Shown here piece after piece: positions 35,080 through 45,115 of a stretch of 64,000 nt of DNA. A program made the translations under genes and the position numbers. Origin of the DNA: an uncultured Pelagibacteraceae bacterium (lineage in GTDB: Bacteria; Pseudomonadota; Alphaproteobacteria; Pelagibacterales; Pelagibacteraceae); assembly GCA_902632275.1 (NCBI GenBank), contig CACPBW010000001.1:99566-163565 (forward strand), given 5' to 3'. Every line of letters starts with the position of its first letter. The stretch's first letter is position 1. Under the pieces are notes generated by a model. It searched no databases. It was not told where the DNA came from and was given only the letters and a program-made list of their open reading frames with translations.

Positions 35080-35112
35080 GACTAAAACTACACATAAATT
35101 ATACTTTTAGTC
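35080..35112. repeat. inverted repeat between plsY stop and topA start
   Basis: GACTAAAA (35080-35087) / TTTTAGTC (35105-35112), 17-nt spacer. Confidence 0.4.
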
Positions 35113-35115
35113 AAA

Positions 35116-35691
35116 CTAATAAATTTTTGTCTTCGATTCTGTATTATTTTTTAGGCGTTTTATATTTTCTCTGTGGGTAATCAATATGAGCAAAAATAAA
35201 ATAATATAAAAATAATAGTTGATATCATTAAATAAAAAATAACTTGATAGAGGAACAAACAATGATGCTATCATTGAAGCTAGAGAGGAATATTTTGATA
35301 TAATAAACACTACAAACCAAACAATTATAAAAATAACTGCTAAATAAATATTTATACAAAAAAGTATACCAACGTATGTAGCCACTCCTTTTCCACCCTT
35401 AAATTTTAACCATATAGGAAAAACATGTCCTAAAAAAACTGCAATTGATGATGTAAATAAGTATTCAGAAAAATTCAACTTTATTATAATAAGTAAAGTC
35501 ACTGCTTTACTTATATCTAAAACTAATGTGCTATAGCCAATTAGTTTATTACCTGTCCTTAATGCATTTGTTGCACCAATATTGCCTGATCCAATTTCAC
35601 GTATATCTTTTTTTAAAAAAATTTTTGTTAGTAAAAAACCAAATGGTATAGATCCTATTAAATAGCTAATAAGTAAAATTAAGTATAACAT
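35116..35691 (-). CDS. plsY: glycerol-3-phosphate acyltransferase PlsY
   Basis: GSIPFGFLLTKIF; GSGNIGATNALRTGNK; FKGGKGVAT. Confidence 0.97.
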   Translation of the reverse strand: MLYLILLISYLIGSIPFGFLLTKIFLKKDIREIGSGNIGATNALRTGNKLIGYSTLVLDISKAVTLLIIIKLNFSEYLFTSSIAVFLGHVFPIWLKFKGGKGVATYVGILFCINIYLAVIFIIVWFVVFIISKYSSLASMIASLFVPLSSYFLFNDINYYFYIILFLLILITHRENIKRLKNNTESKTKIY

Positions 35692-35693
35692 AT

Positions 35694-36983
35694 TTAATTC
35701 GATTTATATAGCTCTTCACCGTTTACAAATGTCGATAAAACTTTTCCTTGCATTTTTTTATCCTCAATAGATGTATTTTTAGATTTAGAAACTAAATTTT
35801 CTTTTTTAACTATCCATGGTTTATTTATATCTACTACACAAAAATCTGCATCATTTCCTATTGTAAGATTTCCCTTATTTATTTTAAGTATTTTAGCTGG
35901 ATTACTTGTCAATAATTCAATAATTTTAAAAAGTTTAATTGAATTATTGTGATATTGTTCTAATGCCAGTGGTAAAAGTGTTTCTATACCTGATGCACCT
36001 GTTGCAGCTTGTGAAAAAGTTAATCTTTTTGACTCTTCATCCTCCGGTTTATGGTCCGAAACAATTACATCGATAAGATCTTTATTAATTGCATCTACAA
36101 GTGACTTCCTATCCTCTTCAGTTCTTAATGGGGGAGACAATTTTAAGAAGGTTCTAAAATCACCAATATCATTTTCATTTAAAGATAAATTATTAATTGA
36201 TACTCCAGTAGTAAATTTTACAGAATCTTTCTTTTTTTTTATTACATCTACTGACTTTGATGATGAAATTTGTGAAATATGATACCTACAATTAAAATCT
36301 TCTAATAAAGTTAAGTCTCTTTCAATAATTATTCTTTCTGCTAAGTCAGGTATACCTTGTAAACCTAAACGAGTTGCAACTATACCATCATTTACGCTTC
36401 CATTTTTTGATAATTCAAAATCTTCTGCATGCTGCATTACTAAACAATCAAGATCGTAAGCTGATCTCATAATTCTGGACATTAATCGAGTATTTTGAAT
36501 TGTTTGAATACCGTCTGTAAATGCTATAATTCCTTTCTTTTTTAAAAGTCCAAATTCAGTCATGTTTGTACTTTCTAAATTTTTAGTCAGTGATGCAGAG
36601 GGATAAATATTTATCTTGGACTTATCTCTACCTCTACGTTTTAAAAAGTCTACAATAGATACATTATCTATAACTGGCGATGTATTTGGCATTGTAACAA
36701 CTGATGTTACACCTCCAGATAGAGCAGCATTACTTAGGGTTTTAAAATTCTCTTTATATTCAAAACCAGGTTCACCCACAAATACTCTCATATCTACTAG
36801 TCCCGGGAATATATGTTTACCATTTAAATCAATAAATTTTTCTCTAGACGGAATATTATTTTTATTTACTTTTTTTCCAACAGCCTCGATTTTACCTTCC
36901 TCATTTACTATCAATCCTCCGATTTCATCAATTGCATTATAAGGATCTATTATATTTGCATTTAAAAAAAACTTTTTCTTCAT
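35694..36983 (-). CDS. dihydroorotase-like protein lacking the HxH metal motif (possible non-catalytic ATCase partner)
   Basis: [21 protein letters not shown] replaces the usual DxHxHLREPG; start MKKKFF at 36983 gives an ATGA overlap with the pyrB stop (ORF track start 37007). Confidence 0.9.
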   Translation of the reverse strand: MKKKFFLNANIIDPYNAIDEIGGLIVNEEGKIEAVGKKVNKNNIPSREKFIDLNGKHIFPGLVDMRVFVGEPGFEYKENFKTLSNAALSGGVTSVVTMPNTSPVIDNVSIVDFLKRRGRDKSKINIYPSASLTKNLESTNMTEFGLLKKKGIIAFTDGIQTIQNTRLMSRIMRSAYDLDCLVMQHAEDFELSKNGSVNDGIVATRLGLQGIPDLAERIIIERDLTLLEDFNCRYHISQISSSKSVDVIKKKKDSVKFTTGVSINNLSLNENDIGDFRTFLKLSPPLRTEEDRKSLVDAINKDLIDVIVSDHKPEDEESKRLTFSQAATGASGIETLLPLALEQYHNNSIKLFKIIELLTSNPAKILKINKGNLTIGNDADFCVVDINKPWIVKKENLVSKSKNTSIEDKKMQGKVLSTFVNGEELYKSN

Positions 36984-37921
36984 TGTTGTCCAAAAATTTT
37001 TAAGCAAGCCATTCGTACAGCTACCCCAAGTTCAACTTGTTCCTTAATAACACTTTTGTTAATATCATCAGCGAGTTTTGTATCTATTTCGATACCTCTA
37101 TTCATAGGTCCAGGATGCATTATTAGGGCATCATCTTTTGCTAATTTAAGTTTATCTGGTGTCAGGCCGTAATACTCATAATACTCTCTATTTGATGATA
37201 AAAATGAGCTTGTCATTCTTTCATTTTGTAATCTCAACATCATTACAATATCACAATCTTTGACACCATCTTTCATATTGGTAAATTTGTTTATTCCTAA
37301 TTTTTCAATATCCTTTGGCATTAAATTTGATGGTGCAACAATATTTAATTCAGCACCTAGCATATTAAGCAAATAAATATTTGATCTTGCTACTCTTGAA
37401 TGTAGAATATCACCGCAAATTGCAATTTTTAATCCACTGATTTTTTTCTTTCTATCTATTATTGTTAATGCATCTAATAAAGCTTGAGTTGGATGTTCTC
37501 TTCTTCCGTCTCCAGCATTTAATACAGCGCAATTTACTTTTTGTGAAAGTAGATTACATGCTCCAGAATCCTGATGTCTGATAACAATGATATCTGGATG
37601 CATTGCATTTAATGTCATTGCAGTATCGATTAAGGTTTCACCTTTTTTAATTGCTGAATTTACAATATTCATTGACATTACATCTGCGCCTAATCTCTTA
37701 CCTGCTAACTCAAAAGAGCTCTGCGTTCTTGTTGACGGTTCAAAAAAGAGATTAATTTGAGTTTTACCTCTCAAAATATCAATTTTTTTATTTTTGCTCT
37801 TATTTAAAGTTATAAATGATTTAGCTTCGTCTAAAATTAAATTTATATCAGAAATAGAAAGGTCTTGTATTCCTAGAAGGTGTTTTTTGGAAATTTTAAT
37901 AGCTTTTTTATTAATTGCCAT
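36980..37921 (-). CDS. pyrB: aspartate carbamoyltransferase catalytic subunit
   Basis: [44 protein letters not shown]; alternative start 37930. Confidence 0.97.
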   Translation of the reverse strand: MAINKKAIKISKKHLLGIQDLSISDINLILDEAKSFITLNKSKNKKIDILRGKTQINLFFEPSTRTQSSFELAGKRLGADVMSMNIVNSAIKKGETLIDTAMTLNAMHPDIIVIRHQDSGACNLLSQKVNCAVLNAGDGRREHPTQALLDALTIIDRKKKISGLKIAICGDILHSRVARSNIYLLNMLGAELNIVAPSNLMPKDIEKLGINKFTNMKDGVKDCDIVMMLRLQNERMTSSFLSSNREYYEYYGLTPDKLKLAKDDALIMHPGPMNRGIEIDTKLADDINKSVIKEQVELGVAVRMACLKIFGQQ

Positions 37922-37964
37922 TAAAACCAACTCTATAAACTTTAAATGCCACTAAGGCAAGGGT

Positions 37965-38420
37965 TTAATTATTTAAATAATCAATAGCTCCTTGAAGTAT
38001 AAATGTAGCCGCTTTTTCGTCGATTTTCTTTTTTTTTTGAGAAAATTTTATGTCGAGATCACTCGACAAACTATAAGCCCCTGATGTCGATAGCCTTTCA
38101 TCCCACAAACAAACCGGAATAGCAGTTTTTTCCTCAATAATTTTAGCTTTATCTCTGATTGATTGTGAACTTTTACCAAATGACCCGTCCATATTTAACG
38201 GATTTCCAACAATTATACCCGAAATGTTATTTTCTTTTATTATATTAGCAAGTTCAGAAGATAAATTTTCTATGTTGGTAAATTGAATAGTCTTATAAGG
38301 AGTGGCAATTTTCCTCCTATCATCACAGACAGAAACGCCAATTCTTTTAGATCCTAGGTCTAAACCTAACAATCTTGAATTATTATCTAATTTATCTTTC
38401 AGGGCATCAATTGTGATCAT
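37965..38420 (-). CDS. ruvX: Holliday junction resolvase-like RuvX/YqgF
   Basis: RLLGLDLGSKRIGVSVCDD; GIIVGNPLNMDGSFG; WDERLSTSGA. Confidence 0.95.
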   Translation of the reverse strand: MITIDALKDKLDNNSRLLGLDLGSKRIGVSVCDDRRKIATPYKTIQFTNIENLSSELANIIKENNISGIIVGNPLNMDGSFGKSSQSIRDKAKIIEEKTAIPVCLWDERLSTSGAYSLSSDLDIKFSQKKKKIDEKAATFILQGAIDYLNN

Positions 38421-38465
38421 ATTGTAATTTTCAGATTAAATGATAGTTTTCAATATCCTTATCAT

Positions 38466-38753
38466 ATGACTATAGATCTTAAAACAGTAAAGCATATCTC
38501 TAAATTGTCCAGAATATCGATAGATGATAATAAAGCTAAAAAATTAAGTGATGATTTAAATTCAATATTTAAATTTATCGAAAAACTAGAAGAGCTAGAT
38601 ACTGAAAAAATTGAACCACTTACATCAATTGCTGAAACAAATTTAAAACTAAGAAAGGACGAAATTAAATCAAAAAATATAAGAGAAGATATACTTAAAA
38701 ACTCACCTGAAGATAGTAAAGATTTTTTTGTAGTCCCAAAGGTTGTTGAATAA
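38466..38753 (+). CDS. gatC: Asp-tRNA(Asn)/Glu-tRNA(Gln) amidotransferase subunit C
   Basis: VKHISKLSRISID...LEELDTEKIEPLTSI; upstream of gatA. Confidence 0.95.
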   Translation: MTIDLKTVKHISKLSRISIDDNKAKKLSDDLNSIFKFIEKLEELDTEKIEPLTSIAETNLKLRKDEIKSKNIREDILKNSPEDSKDFFVVPKVVE

Positions 38754-40210
38754 TGTCTAATATAATTGATTTAAAATTATTTGAGTTAGTTGAAAAAATA
38801 AAAAAAAAAGAAATTTCATCTACAGAAATTGCTAAAGCATTTATTGACAGGTCACAAAAATCAAAAAAACTAAATTCTTATATTACAGAAAATTTTGAAA
38901 ACGCATTACAAAAAGCTAAACAATTTGATGAAAAACCAGATTTTAATAAAAAATTACCCGGTATTCCTTTAGCAGTAAAAGATCTTTTTTGTACCAAAAA
39001 TATTCGAACTACTGCTGGTAGTAAAATTTTAGAAAATTTTATTCCCACATATGAATCGACCGTTACCCAAAATATTTTAAATGAAGGCGGCATTATCATT
39101 GGAAAATTGAATTGTGATGAATTTGCAATGGGATCGTCTAATGAAACTAGTTATTTTGGAAATGTACAAAATCCTATATATGAAAATTTAGTTCCAGGAG
39201 GTTCATCTGGTGGTTCATCTTCAGCTCTTGCAGCAAAGTTAACACCTGTTACAATAGGAACAGACACGGGTGGTTCAATTAGACAACCAGCCTCTTTCAC
39301 TGGTACAGTTGGACTAAAACCAACATATGGAAGCTGCTCAAGGTATGGCATCGTAGCTTTTGCATCCTCTTTGGACCAGGCCGGTCCAATGACTCAAAAC
39401 GTTAAGGACTGTGCTTTGATGCTAGAAGTTATTAGCTCTTATGACAATAAAGACTCAACATCTGTTGATTTTAAAAGAGGCCAATATCTAAAAGATCTTA
39501 ATGAAAATATCAAAGGAAAAAAAATAGGAATACCTAAGCAATATAGAGTTGATGGAATGCCTAAAGAAATAGACGAACTCTGGAAAAAAGGTATGAAAAT
39601 AATCGAGGACAATGGAGGAGAAATAATTGAAATTAATTTACCAAACACTAATTATGCCTTACCAACTTATTACATAGTAGCTCCTGCAGAAGCTTCATCA
39701 AATTTAGCTAGATACGATGGCGTAAAGTATGGGTTTAGATCAAAGGGAGAAAATCTGATTGACATGTATGAAAAGACGAGATCTGAAGGATTTGGTGATG
39801 AAGTAAAGAGACGGATAATGATTGGAACATATGTTCTATCTTCTGGTTATTATGATGCATATTATTTAAAAGCACAAAAAGTAAGAAGATTAATTAAAAA
39901 TGATTTTGATGAAGCTTATAATAAGGTTGATGCTATATTAACACCGTCAACTCCGAGCTCAGCTTTTAAGATTGGTGAAAAAACAAATGACCCTGTTTCA
40001 ATGTACTTAAACGATATATTTACTGTACCGATTAACTTAGCAGGCTTACCAGCTATATCTATACCGGCTGGTCATGATAAATCAGGTTACCCTTTAGGAC
40101 TTCAAGTGATAGGCAAAGCTTTTGATGAACAAAATATTCTTAATATAGCTTATTCAATTGAAAAAAATATTAATTTTAAAAATAATATTAATGATTGGTG
40201 GATAAATTGA
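38753..40210 (+). CDS. gatA: Asp-tRNA(Asn)/Glu-tRNA(Gln) amidotransferase subunit A
   Basis: [34 protein letters not shown] amidase signature. Confidence 0.99.
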   Translation: MSNIIDLKLFELVEKIKKKEISSTEIAKAFIDRSQKSKKLNSYITENFENALQKAKQFDEKPDFNKKLPGIPLAVKDLFCTKNIRTTAGSKILENFIPTYESTVTQNILNEGGIIIGKLNCDEFAMGSSNETSYFGNVQNPIYENLVPGGSSGGSSSALAAKLTPVTIGTDTGGSIRQPASFTGTVGLKPTYGSCSRYGIVAFASSLDQAGPMTQNVKDCALMLEVISSYDNKDSTSVDFKRGQYLKDLNENIKGKKIGIPKQYRVDGMPKEIDELWKKGMKIIEDNGGEIIEINLPNTNYALPTYYIVAPAEASSNLARYDGVKYGFRSKGENLIDMYEKTRSEGFGDEVKRRIMIGTYVLSSGYYDAYYLKAQKVRRLIKNDFDEAYNKVDAILTPSTPSSAFKIGEKTNDPVSMYLNDIFTVPINLAGLPAISIPAGHDKSGYPLGLQVIGKAFDEQNILNIAYSIEKNINFKNNINDWWIN

Positions 40211-41673
40211 GTAAGGAAAATAAAGAATATTTAATTAAAAGAAACACTAATGAATATGAAGTAGTTATTGGTCTTGAGGTACATGCTCAAGTATTGTCTG
40301 AGTCTAAGTTATTTTCAACTTCTCCAACAAAATTTGGCTCAGAACCAAATACACAAGTAAGTTTAGTAGATGCTGCTTTTCCTGGAATGTTACCTGTTAT
40401 AAATGAGTTTTGCATTAAACAAGCAATTAAAACAGGTATAGGACTTAATGCCAAAATAAATAAAAAATCAATTTTTGATAGGAAGAATTATTTCTATGCC
40501 GATTTACCTCAGGGATATCAAATTTCACAATACAAAAATCCTATTGTGGGGGAAGGAACAGTCACATTAGATTTACCAAATGGTGAAAAAAAAATTGGAA
40601 TTGAAAGATTACATCTTGAGCAAGATGCCGGTAAAAGCATTCATGATATAGATCCAAATAATACATTAGTTGACTTAAACAGATCAGGGGTTGCATTGAT
40701 GGAAATCGTAAGTAAACCCGATTTAAGATCATTAGATGAAGTAAATTTATATATAAAAAAACTAAGATCTATAATGAGATATTTAGGTACATGTGATGGT
40801 AATATGCAAGAGGGATCATTAAGAGCTGATGTGAATGTTTCAGTAAGAAAAAAGGGTAGTAAGGAACTTGGAACAAGATGTGAAATAAAGAATGTTAACT
40901 CAATCAAATTTATGCAAATGGCCATTGATTATGAAGCAAATAGACAAGTTGATGTTATAGAAGAAGGCGGTTCTATAGATCAAGAAACCAGATTATTTGA
41001 TACAAAAAAAAATGAAACTAGATCTATGAGATCTAAAGAAGATGCTCACGACTATAGATACTTTCCAGATCCAGATTTGCTTCCTTTGGAGTTAGATGAA
41101 AATTTTATTAAAGATATTAAAAAAAATATTCCAGAATTACCAGATGAAAAAAAGAAAAGATTTATAGAAAAGTTTAAGCTATCATCTTATGAGGCTAATA
41201 TTTTGGTATCTGATATAGATACATCAAAATATTTTGAGGAAGTATCAAAAAATTCTGATATAAAACTCGCTACTAATTGGATTACAGGTGAATTATTTGC
41301 ATTATTAAATGAAAAAAATTTAGAAATTACCGAAAGTCCTATTTCATCTAAAAATTTATCAAAATTAATAAATCTCATCAAAAAGGGTACAATTTCAGGA
41401 AAAATCGCAAAAACAATTTTTGAATTAATGTCTGATGGAGATAAGGATCCAGAAAAAATTGTTGAAGAAAAGGGTCTAAAACAACAAAGCGATCCAAAAG
41501 AATTAGAAAAAATTATAGATAAAATAATATCTGAAAATCCAAAAAATGTTGAGTTGTACAAATCTGGAAAAGATAAATTATTTGGCTTTTTTGTTGGCCA
41601 GGTTATGAAAAGCTCTGGTGGAAAAGCAAATCCACAATTAGTTAATGAAATACTAAAAAAAAAATTGAACTAA
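40207..41673 (+). CDS. gatB: Asp-tRNA(Asn)/Glu-tRNA(Gln) amidotransferase subunit B
   Basis: [27 protein letters not shown]-like; likely TTG start at 40207 overlapping the gatA stop (ORF track start 40195). Confidence 0.98.
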   Translation: MSKENKEYLIKRNTNEYEVVIGLEVHAQVLSESKLFSTSPTKFGSEPNTQVSLVDAAFPGMLPVINEFCIKQAIKTGIGLNAKINKKSIFDRKNYFYADLPQGYQISQYKNPIVGEGTVTLDLPNGEKKIGIERLHLEQDAGKSIHDIDPNNTLVDLNRSGVALMEIVSKPDLRSLDEVNLYIKKLRSIMRYLGTCDGNMQEGSLRADVNVSVRKKGSKELGTRCEIKNVNSIKFMQMAIDYEANRQVDVIEEGGSIDQETRLFDTKKNETRSMRSKEDAHDYRYFPDPDLLPLELDENFIKDIKKNIPELPDEKKKRFIEKFKLSSYEANILVSDIDTSKYFEEVSKNSDIKLATNWITGELFALLNEKNLEITESPISSKNLSKLINLIKKGTISGKIAKTIFELMSDGDKDPEKIVEEKGLKQQSDPKELEKIIDKIISENPKNVELYKSGKDKLFGFFVGQVMKSSGGKANPQLVNEILKKKLN

Positions 41674-41674
41674 A

Positions 41675-42331
41675 ATGGGTTCAAATCTTCAGTTAAACAG
41701 TCAAATTGAAAATTATATTAATAATAATTCAATAGATTTACACCCAGTTCAAAAAGAGATCATAAAATATAATGAAAAACTTGGTGAAATTAAAAAAATG
41801 CAAATATCAGTTAGCCAATGTCATTTCTTACACTTTATTATTAAAATCACTAATCCAAAAAATATTTTGGAAATTGGTACATTTACAGGGTTAAGTACTT
41901 TAACTATGGCCTTGGCATCAAATGATGATACTTCGATCACGGCTTTAGATAAAAACGAGGAAACCTCTAAAACAGCAAGATCATTTTTTGACAAAGCTAA
42001 TCTTAGTAAAAAAATTAATTTATTAGTAAATAATGCCAAGAAAGGTTTAGAAGATTTAGTAAATTCAAATAAATATTTTGATATAGTATTTATTGATGCT
42101 GATAAAGAGAATTATATAGATTATTTTGAAAAATCTTTAAAAATTACTAATAAGTCGGGAATTATAATTACAGATAATGTATTATGGTATGGGGATGTAG
42201 CTAATGAAGATAAGAATGACAGGCTTACGGTAAAGATAAGGGAATTCAATTCATATATAAAAAAAAATAATAAAGTTGAGTCTCTAATCCTTCCTATTGG
42301 TGACGGTTTGTCTATATGTAGGAAATTATAA
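41675..42331 (+). CDS. SAM-dependent O-methyltransferase (Methyltransf_3/CaffOMT type; candidate TrmR-like tRNA ho5U methyltransferase)
   Basis: LEIGTFTGLSTLTMALA; DIVFIDADKENYIDYF; IITDNVLWYGDV; overlaps trhO start. Confidence 0.88.
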   Translation: MGSNLQLNSQIENYINNNSIDLHPVQKEIIKYNEKLGEIKKMQISVSQCHFLHFIIKITNPKNILEIGTFTGLSTLTMALASNDDTSITALDKNEETSKTARSFFDKANLSKKINLLVNNAKKGLEDLVNSNKYFDIVFIDADKENYIDYFEKSLKITNKSGIIITDNVLWYGDVANEDKNDRLTVKIREFNSYIKKNNKVESLILPIGDGLSICRKL

Positions 42332-43230
42332 TGTATAAAATATTTGGTTTTTATAAGTTTAAGAAGATTAAAAATATAAAATTATTAAAAAAAAATCTCA
42401 AAAATTTCATTGAAGAAGAACAGGTTAGGGGTGCCATTATAATTTCTACTGAAGGGATAAACGGTACAATTAGTTTCAAGCCTACTAAATATAAAAAAGT
42501 CAAGAATAAGATTTTAAATTTACTAAATATCAGAAAGTTAGATAATGAAAATATATCCTATTATAAGTATCAAGCTTTTAAAAAAGGCAAAATTAAAATT
42601 AAAAAAGAAGTTGTTCCAATAGGAATGAAATTAAATAAAATTGTTACAAAAAACAAGATAGAACCTAAAGATTGGAATAAGTTTATATTAAAAAAAGAAA
42701 CTGTTCTTATTGATACTAGAAAAAATTTTGAATTTAAAGTTGGAACATTTAAAGGATCTATTAATCCAGAATTGAATAATTTTAGAGATTTTCCAAGATA
42801 TTTTAAAACTTTAAAAAAAAAACAAAACATAGGTATGTTTTGCACGGGTGGTATAAGATGTGAAAAGGCTAGTGCTTATTTAAAAAAAAAAGGTTTTAAA
42901 AATGTTTACCAATTAAAAGGTGGAATAATAAATTATTTAGATAATGTTAAGAAAAAGGATAGTTTATGGAGTGGGGACTGCTTCGTATTTGACAATCGTG
43001 TATCAATTAAACATGGATTGAAGCCTGGAAATTTAAAAATATGTCCGGGTTGTAGAAATCCAATCAAACATTCTGAGAGAAAATCTAACTTTTATGAGCA
43101 AGGTGTTAGTTGTCCAAATTGTTATAATAACTTAACAAATTCACAAAAACAGAGATTTAGAATGAGACAAAAGCAGATATTAACAGCAAAAAAACATGGA
43201 AAAAAATACTTTTTCCAAAGAGAAGCTTGA
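42331..43230 (+). CDS. trhO: tRNA uridine(34) hydroxylase, rhodanese-domain (TrhO/YceA family)
   Basis: N-terminal acylphosphatase-like region STEGINGTISF, rhodanese loop GMFCTGGIRCEKASAYL, C-terminal Cys-rich tail CPGCRNPI...CPNCYNNLT. Confidence 0.93.
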   Translation: MYKIFGFYKFKKIKNIKLLKKNLKNFIEEEQVRGAIIISTEGINGTISFKPTKYKKVKNKILNLLNIRKLDNENISYYKYQAFKKGKIKIKKEVVPIGMKLNKIVTKNKIEPKDWNKFILKKETVLIDTRKNFEFKVGTFKGSINPELNNFRDFPRYFKTLKKKQNIGMFCTGGIRCEKASAYLKKKGFKNVYQLKGGIINYLDNVKKKDSLWSGDCFVFDNRVSIKHGLKPGNLKICPGCRNPIKHSERKSNFYEQGVSCPNCYNNLTNSQKQRFRMRQKQILTAKKHGKKYFFQREA

Positions 43231-43231
43231 A

Positions 43232-44593
43232 ATGAATTTACTAAAGGACAACATTCCTCATTTAGTTCGTAAATTAGCACTACCTGCTATGGTGGGGATG
43301 TTATTTCAAACCTTGTATAATATTGTTGATACTTTTTATGCTGGAAAAATATCACCTGAGGCATTAGCGGCATTAAGTAAATCATTTCCAATATACTTTA
43401 TTATTGTAGCAACCTCCATAGGAATTACTGTAGCAGGAACCTCCTTGATAGGAAATAGTATTGGTGAAAAGAATAAAGAAAATATCTTAAATTATTTCAC
43501 GCATATCATTTATTTTGGAGTCTTAATATCAGTTGTAATTACACTAATAGGTTTAAATTTTTCCGATAAAATTTTTTTTTTAATGGTAACGACTAAAGAA
43601 GTTACTGAACTAGGTCTTCAATATACAGATATAATTTTTTCGGGATCAATATTATTTATTTTAGTTGTAGCTTTAAATTCATTGTTACACGCTGAAGGAG
43701 ATACAAAAACCTACAGAAATGTATTAATTTTATCATTCTTTATAAATTTAATATTGAACCCAATTTTAATATTTGGTCTTTTGTTCTTTCCAGCTTTAGG
43801 TGTTAAAGGAATAGCAATATCTACTATATTTTCTCAGTCAGTAGCTTTTTTTATAATTTTATTTAAAATTTTAAAAAATCCTAGGATTAAAGAAATTACT
43901 AATAAATTTCTTATTCCAAAATTATTCTTTTTCATAAATATTTTCTTTACATCAATGCCTATTGTAGTTTCAATATTTGCATACTCTATAACAGCAGCAA
44001 TTGTTCTTGCTTATATTGGTCAATCTGGTGAATATGCAGTAGCCGGTTATGGGGCAGGTACAAGAATTGAGCAAGTAGTATTACTTCCGATATTAGGTAT
44101 TAATACAGCAATTATTTCTATCATTTCTCAAAATTTTGGTGCTAAAAATTTCGATAGAGTTAAAGAAACATATTTTACCTCTATAAAATATTCATTTCTT
44201 ATTATGATTGTATCTGGAATATTTTTGTACATATTGTCAGATCTTATAATAAGTTTTTTTTCTAGTGATCCAGTTGTTATCGAGTTTGGTTCTAAATACT
44301 TAAAAATTTGTGCATTTATTTTGCCTGCATACCCAATATTTTTTCTCTCAAACGGTTTATTTATGGCAATAAAGAAATCGGAAAATGCAATGATTTCAAA
44401 TTTATTTAGAAATGGCTTTAATCCAATAATGGTATTTCTTTTTGCAAGATATATAAATGCAAGTTTTGAAACTTTTTTTTGGCTCTGGGCAGGAGTAAAT
44501 TGGATTTTTTCAGGAATTTATCTTAGTATTTTAATATTATATTTAAAATTAAGATTAGAGAAAACGAGCGCTGTCGTTAATCCACAGCCATAA
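43232..44593 (+). CDS. MATE family efflux transporter
   Basis: LPAMVGMLFQTLYNIVDTFYAGKISPEALAALS; 12-TM pattern; start ATG 43232 follows the trhO stop (ORF track 43196). Confidence 0.95.
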   Translation: MNLLKDNIPHLVRKLALPAMVGMLFQTLYNIVDTFYAGKISPEALAALSKSFPIYFIIVATSIGITVAGTSLIGNSIGEKNKENILNYFTHIIYFGVLISVVITLIGLNFSDKIFFLMVTTKEVTELGLQYTDIIFSGSILFILVVALNSLLHAEGDTKTYRNVLILSFFINLILNPILIFGLLFFPALGVKGIAISTIFSQSVAFFIILFKILKNPRIKEITNKFLIPKLFFFINIFFTSMPIVVSIFAYSITAAIVLAYIGQSGEYAVAGYGAGTRIEQVVLLPILGINTAIISIISQNFGAKNFDRVKETYFTSIKYSFLIMIVSGIFLYILSDLIISFFSSDPVVIEFGSKYLKICAFILPAYPIFFLSNGLFMAIKKSENAMISNLFRNGFNPIMVFLFARYINASFETFFWLWAGVNWIFSGIYLSILILYLKLRLEKTSAVVNPQP

Positions 44594-45115
44594 ATCTTCA
44601 GAAAAAGACCTTCTCACAAATAAATTTAAATTATTATCGTCTATGTTATGTAAAATAACATCAGTATGATTTAACAAAGTTTGAGCTACAGAACCTTTTT
44701 TCATTTTAAAGTTTTTAAAATCATATGGTGAAGATTTCGATAATAAATCATAAATTTTAGAACCTTTAAGATTGATCATTACCCAATGATCTGTAACATT
44801 AGTGACTGAGCCTTGATTTATACTAGATATATTTTTAAATAAATTTTCTTCCAATAAATTTTGTTGTTCATATGAGATTTTGTTATTTGAATAAATTAAC
44901 CACTCATCAGGGCTCAACCACAAAATAGAATAATCCTCATTACTAGATGAGGTATTTGCTTCTATAGGTGGTATGATTGAAAGAATTTTGCCTATTTTAG
45001 TTGAAAATTCTCTTTTGTTACTTCTTAGGTTAATTTTTAAAATAGGTTCCACCTCAGATAAAGTTAGATCTCCATATGATTTACTATCTTGCACTGTAGT
45101 TTCAAAATTAAGCAT
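44555..45115 (-). CDS. soxG: sarcosine oxidase subunit gamma
   Basis: WLSPDEWLIYS; position at end of soxBDAG cluster. Confidence 0.9.
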   Translation of the reverse strand: MLNFETTVQDSKSYGDLTLSEVEPILKINLRSNKREFSTKIGKILSIIPPIEANTSSSNEDYSILWLSPDEWLIYSNNKISYEQQNLLEENLFKNISSINQGSVTNVTDHWVMINLKGSKIYDLLSKSSPYDFKNFKMKKGSVAQTLLNHTDVILHNIDDNNLNLFVRRSFSEDLWLWINDSARFL

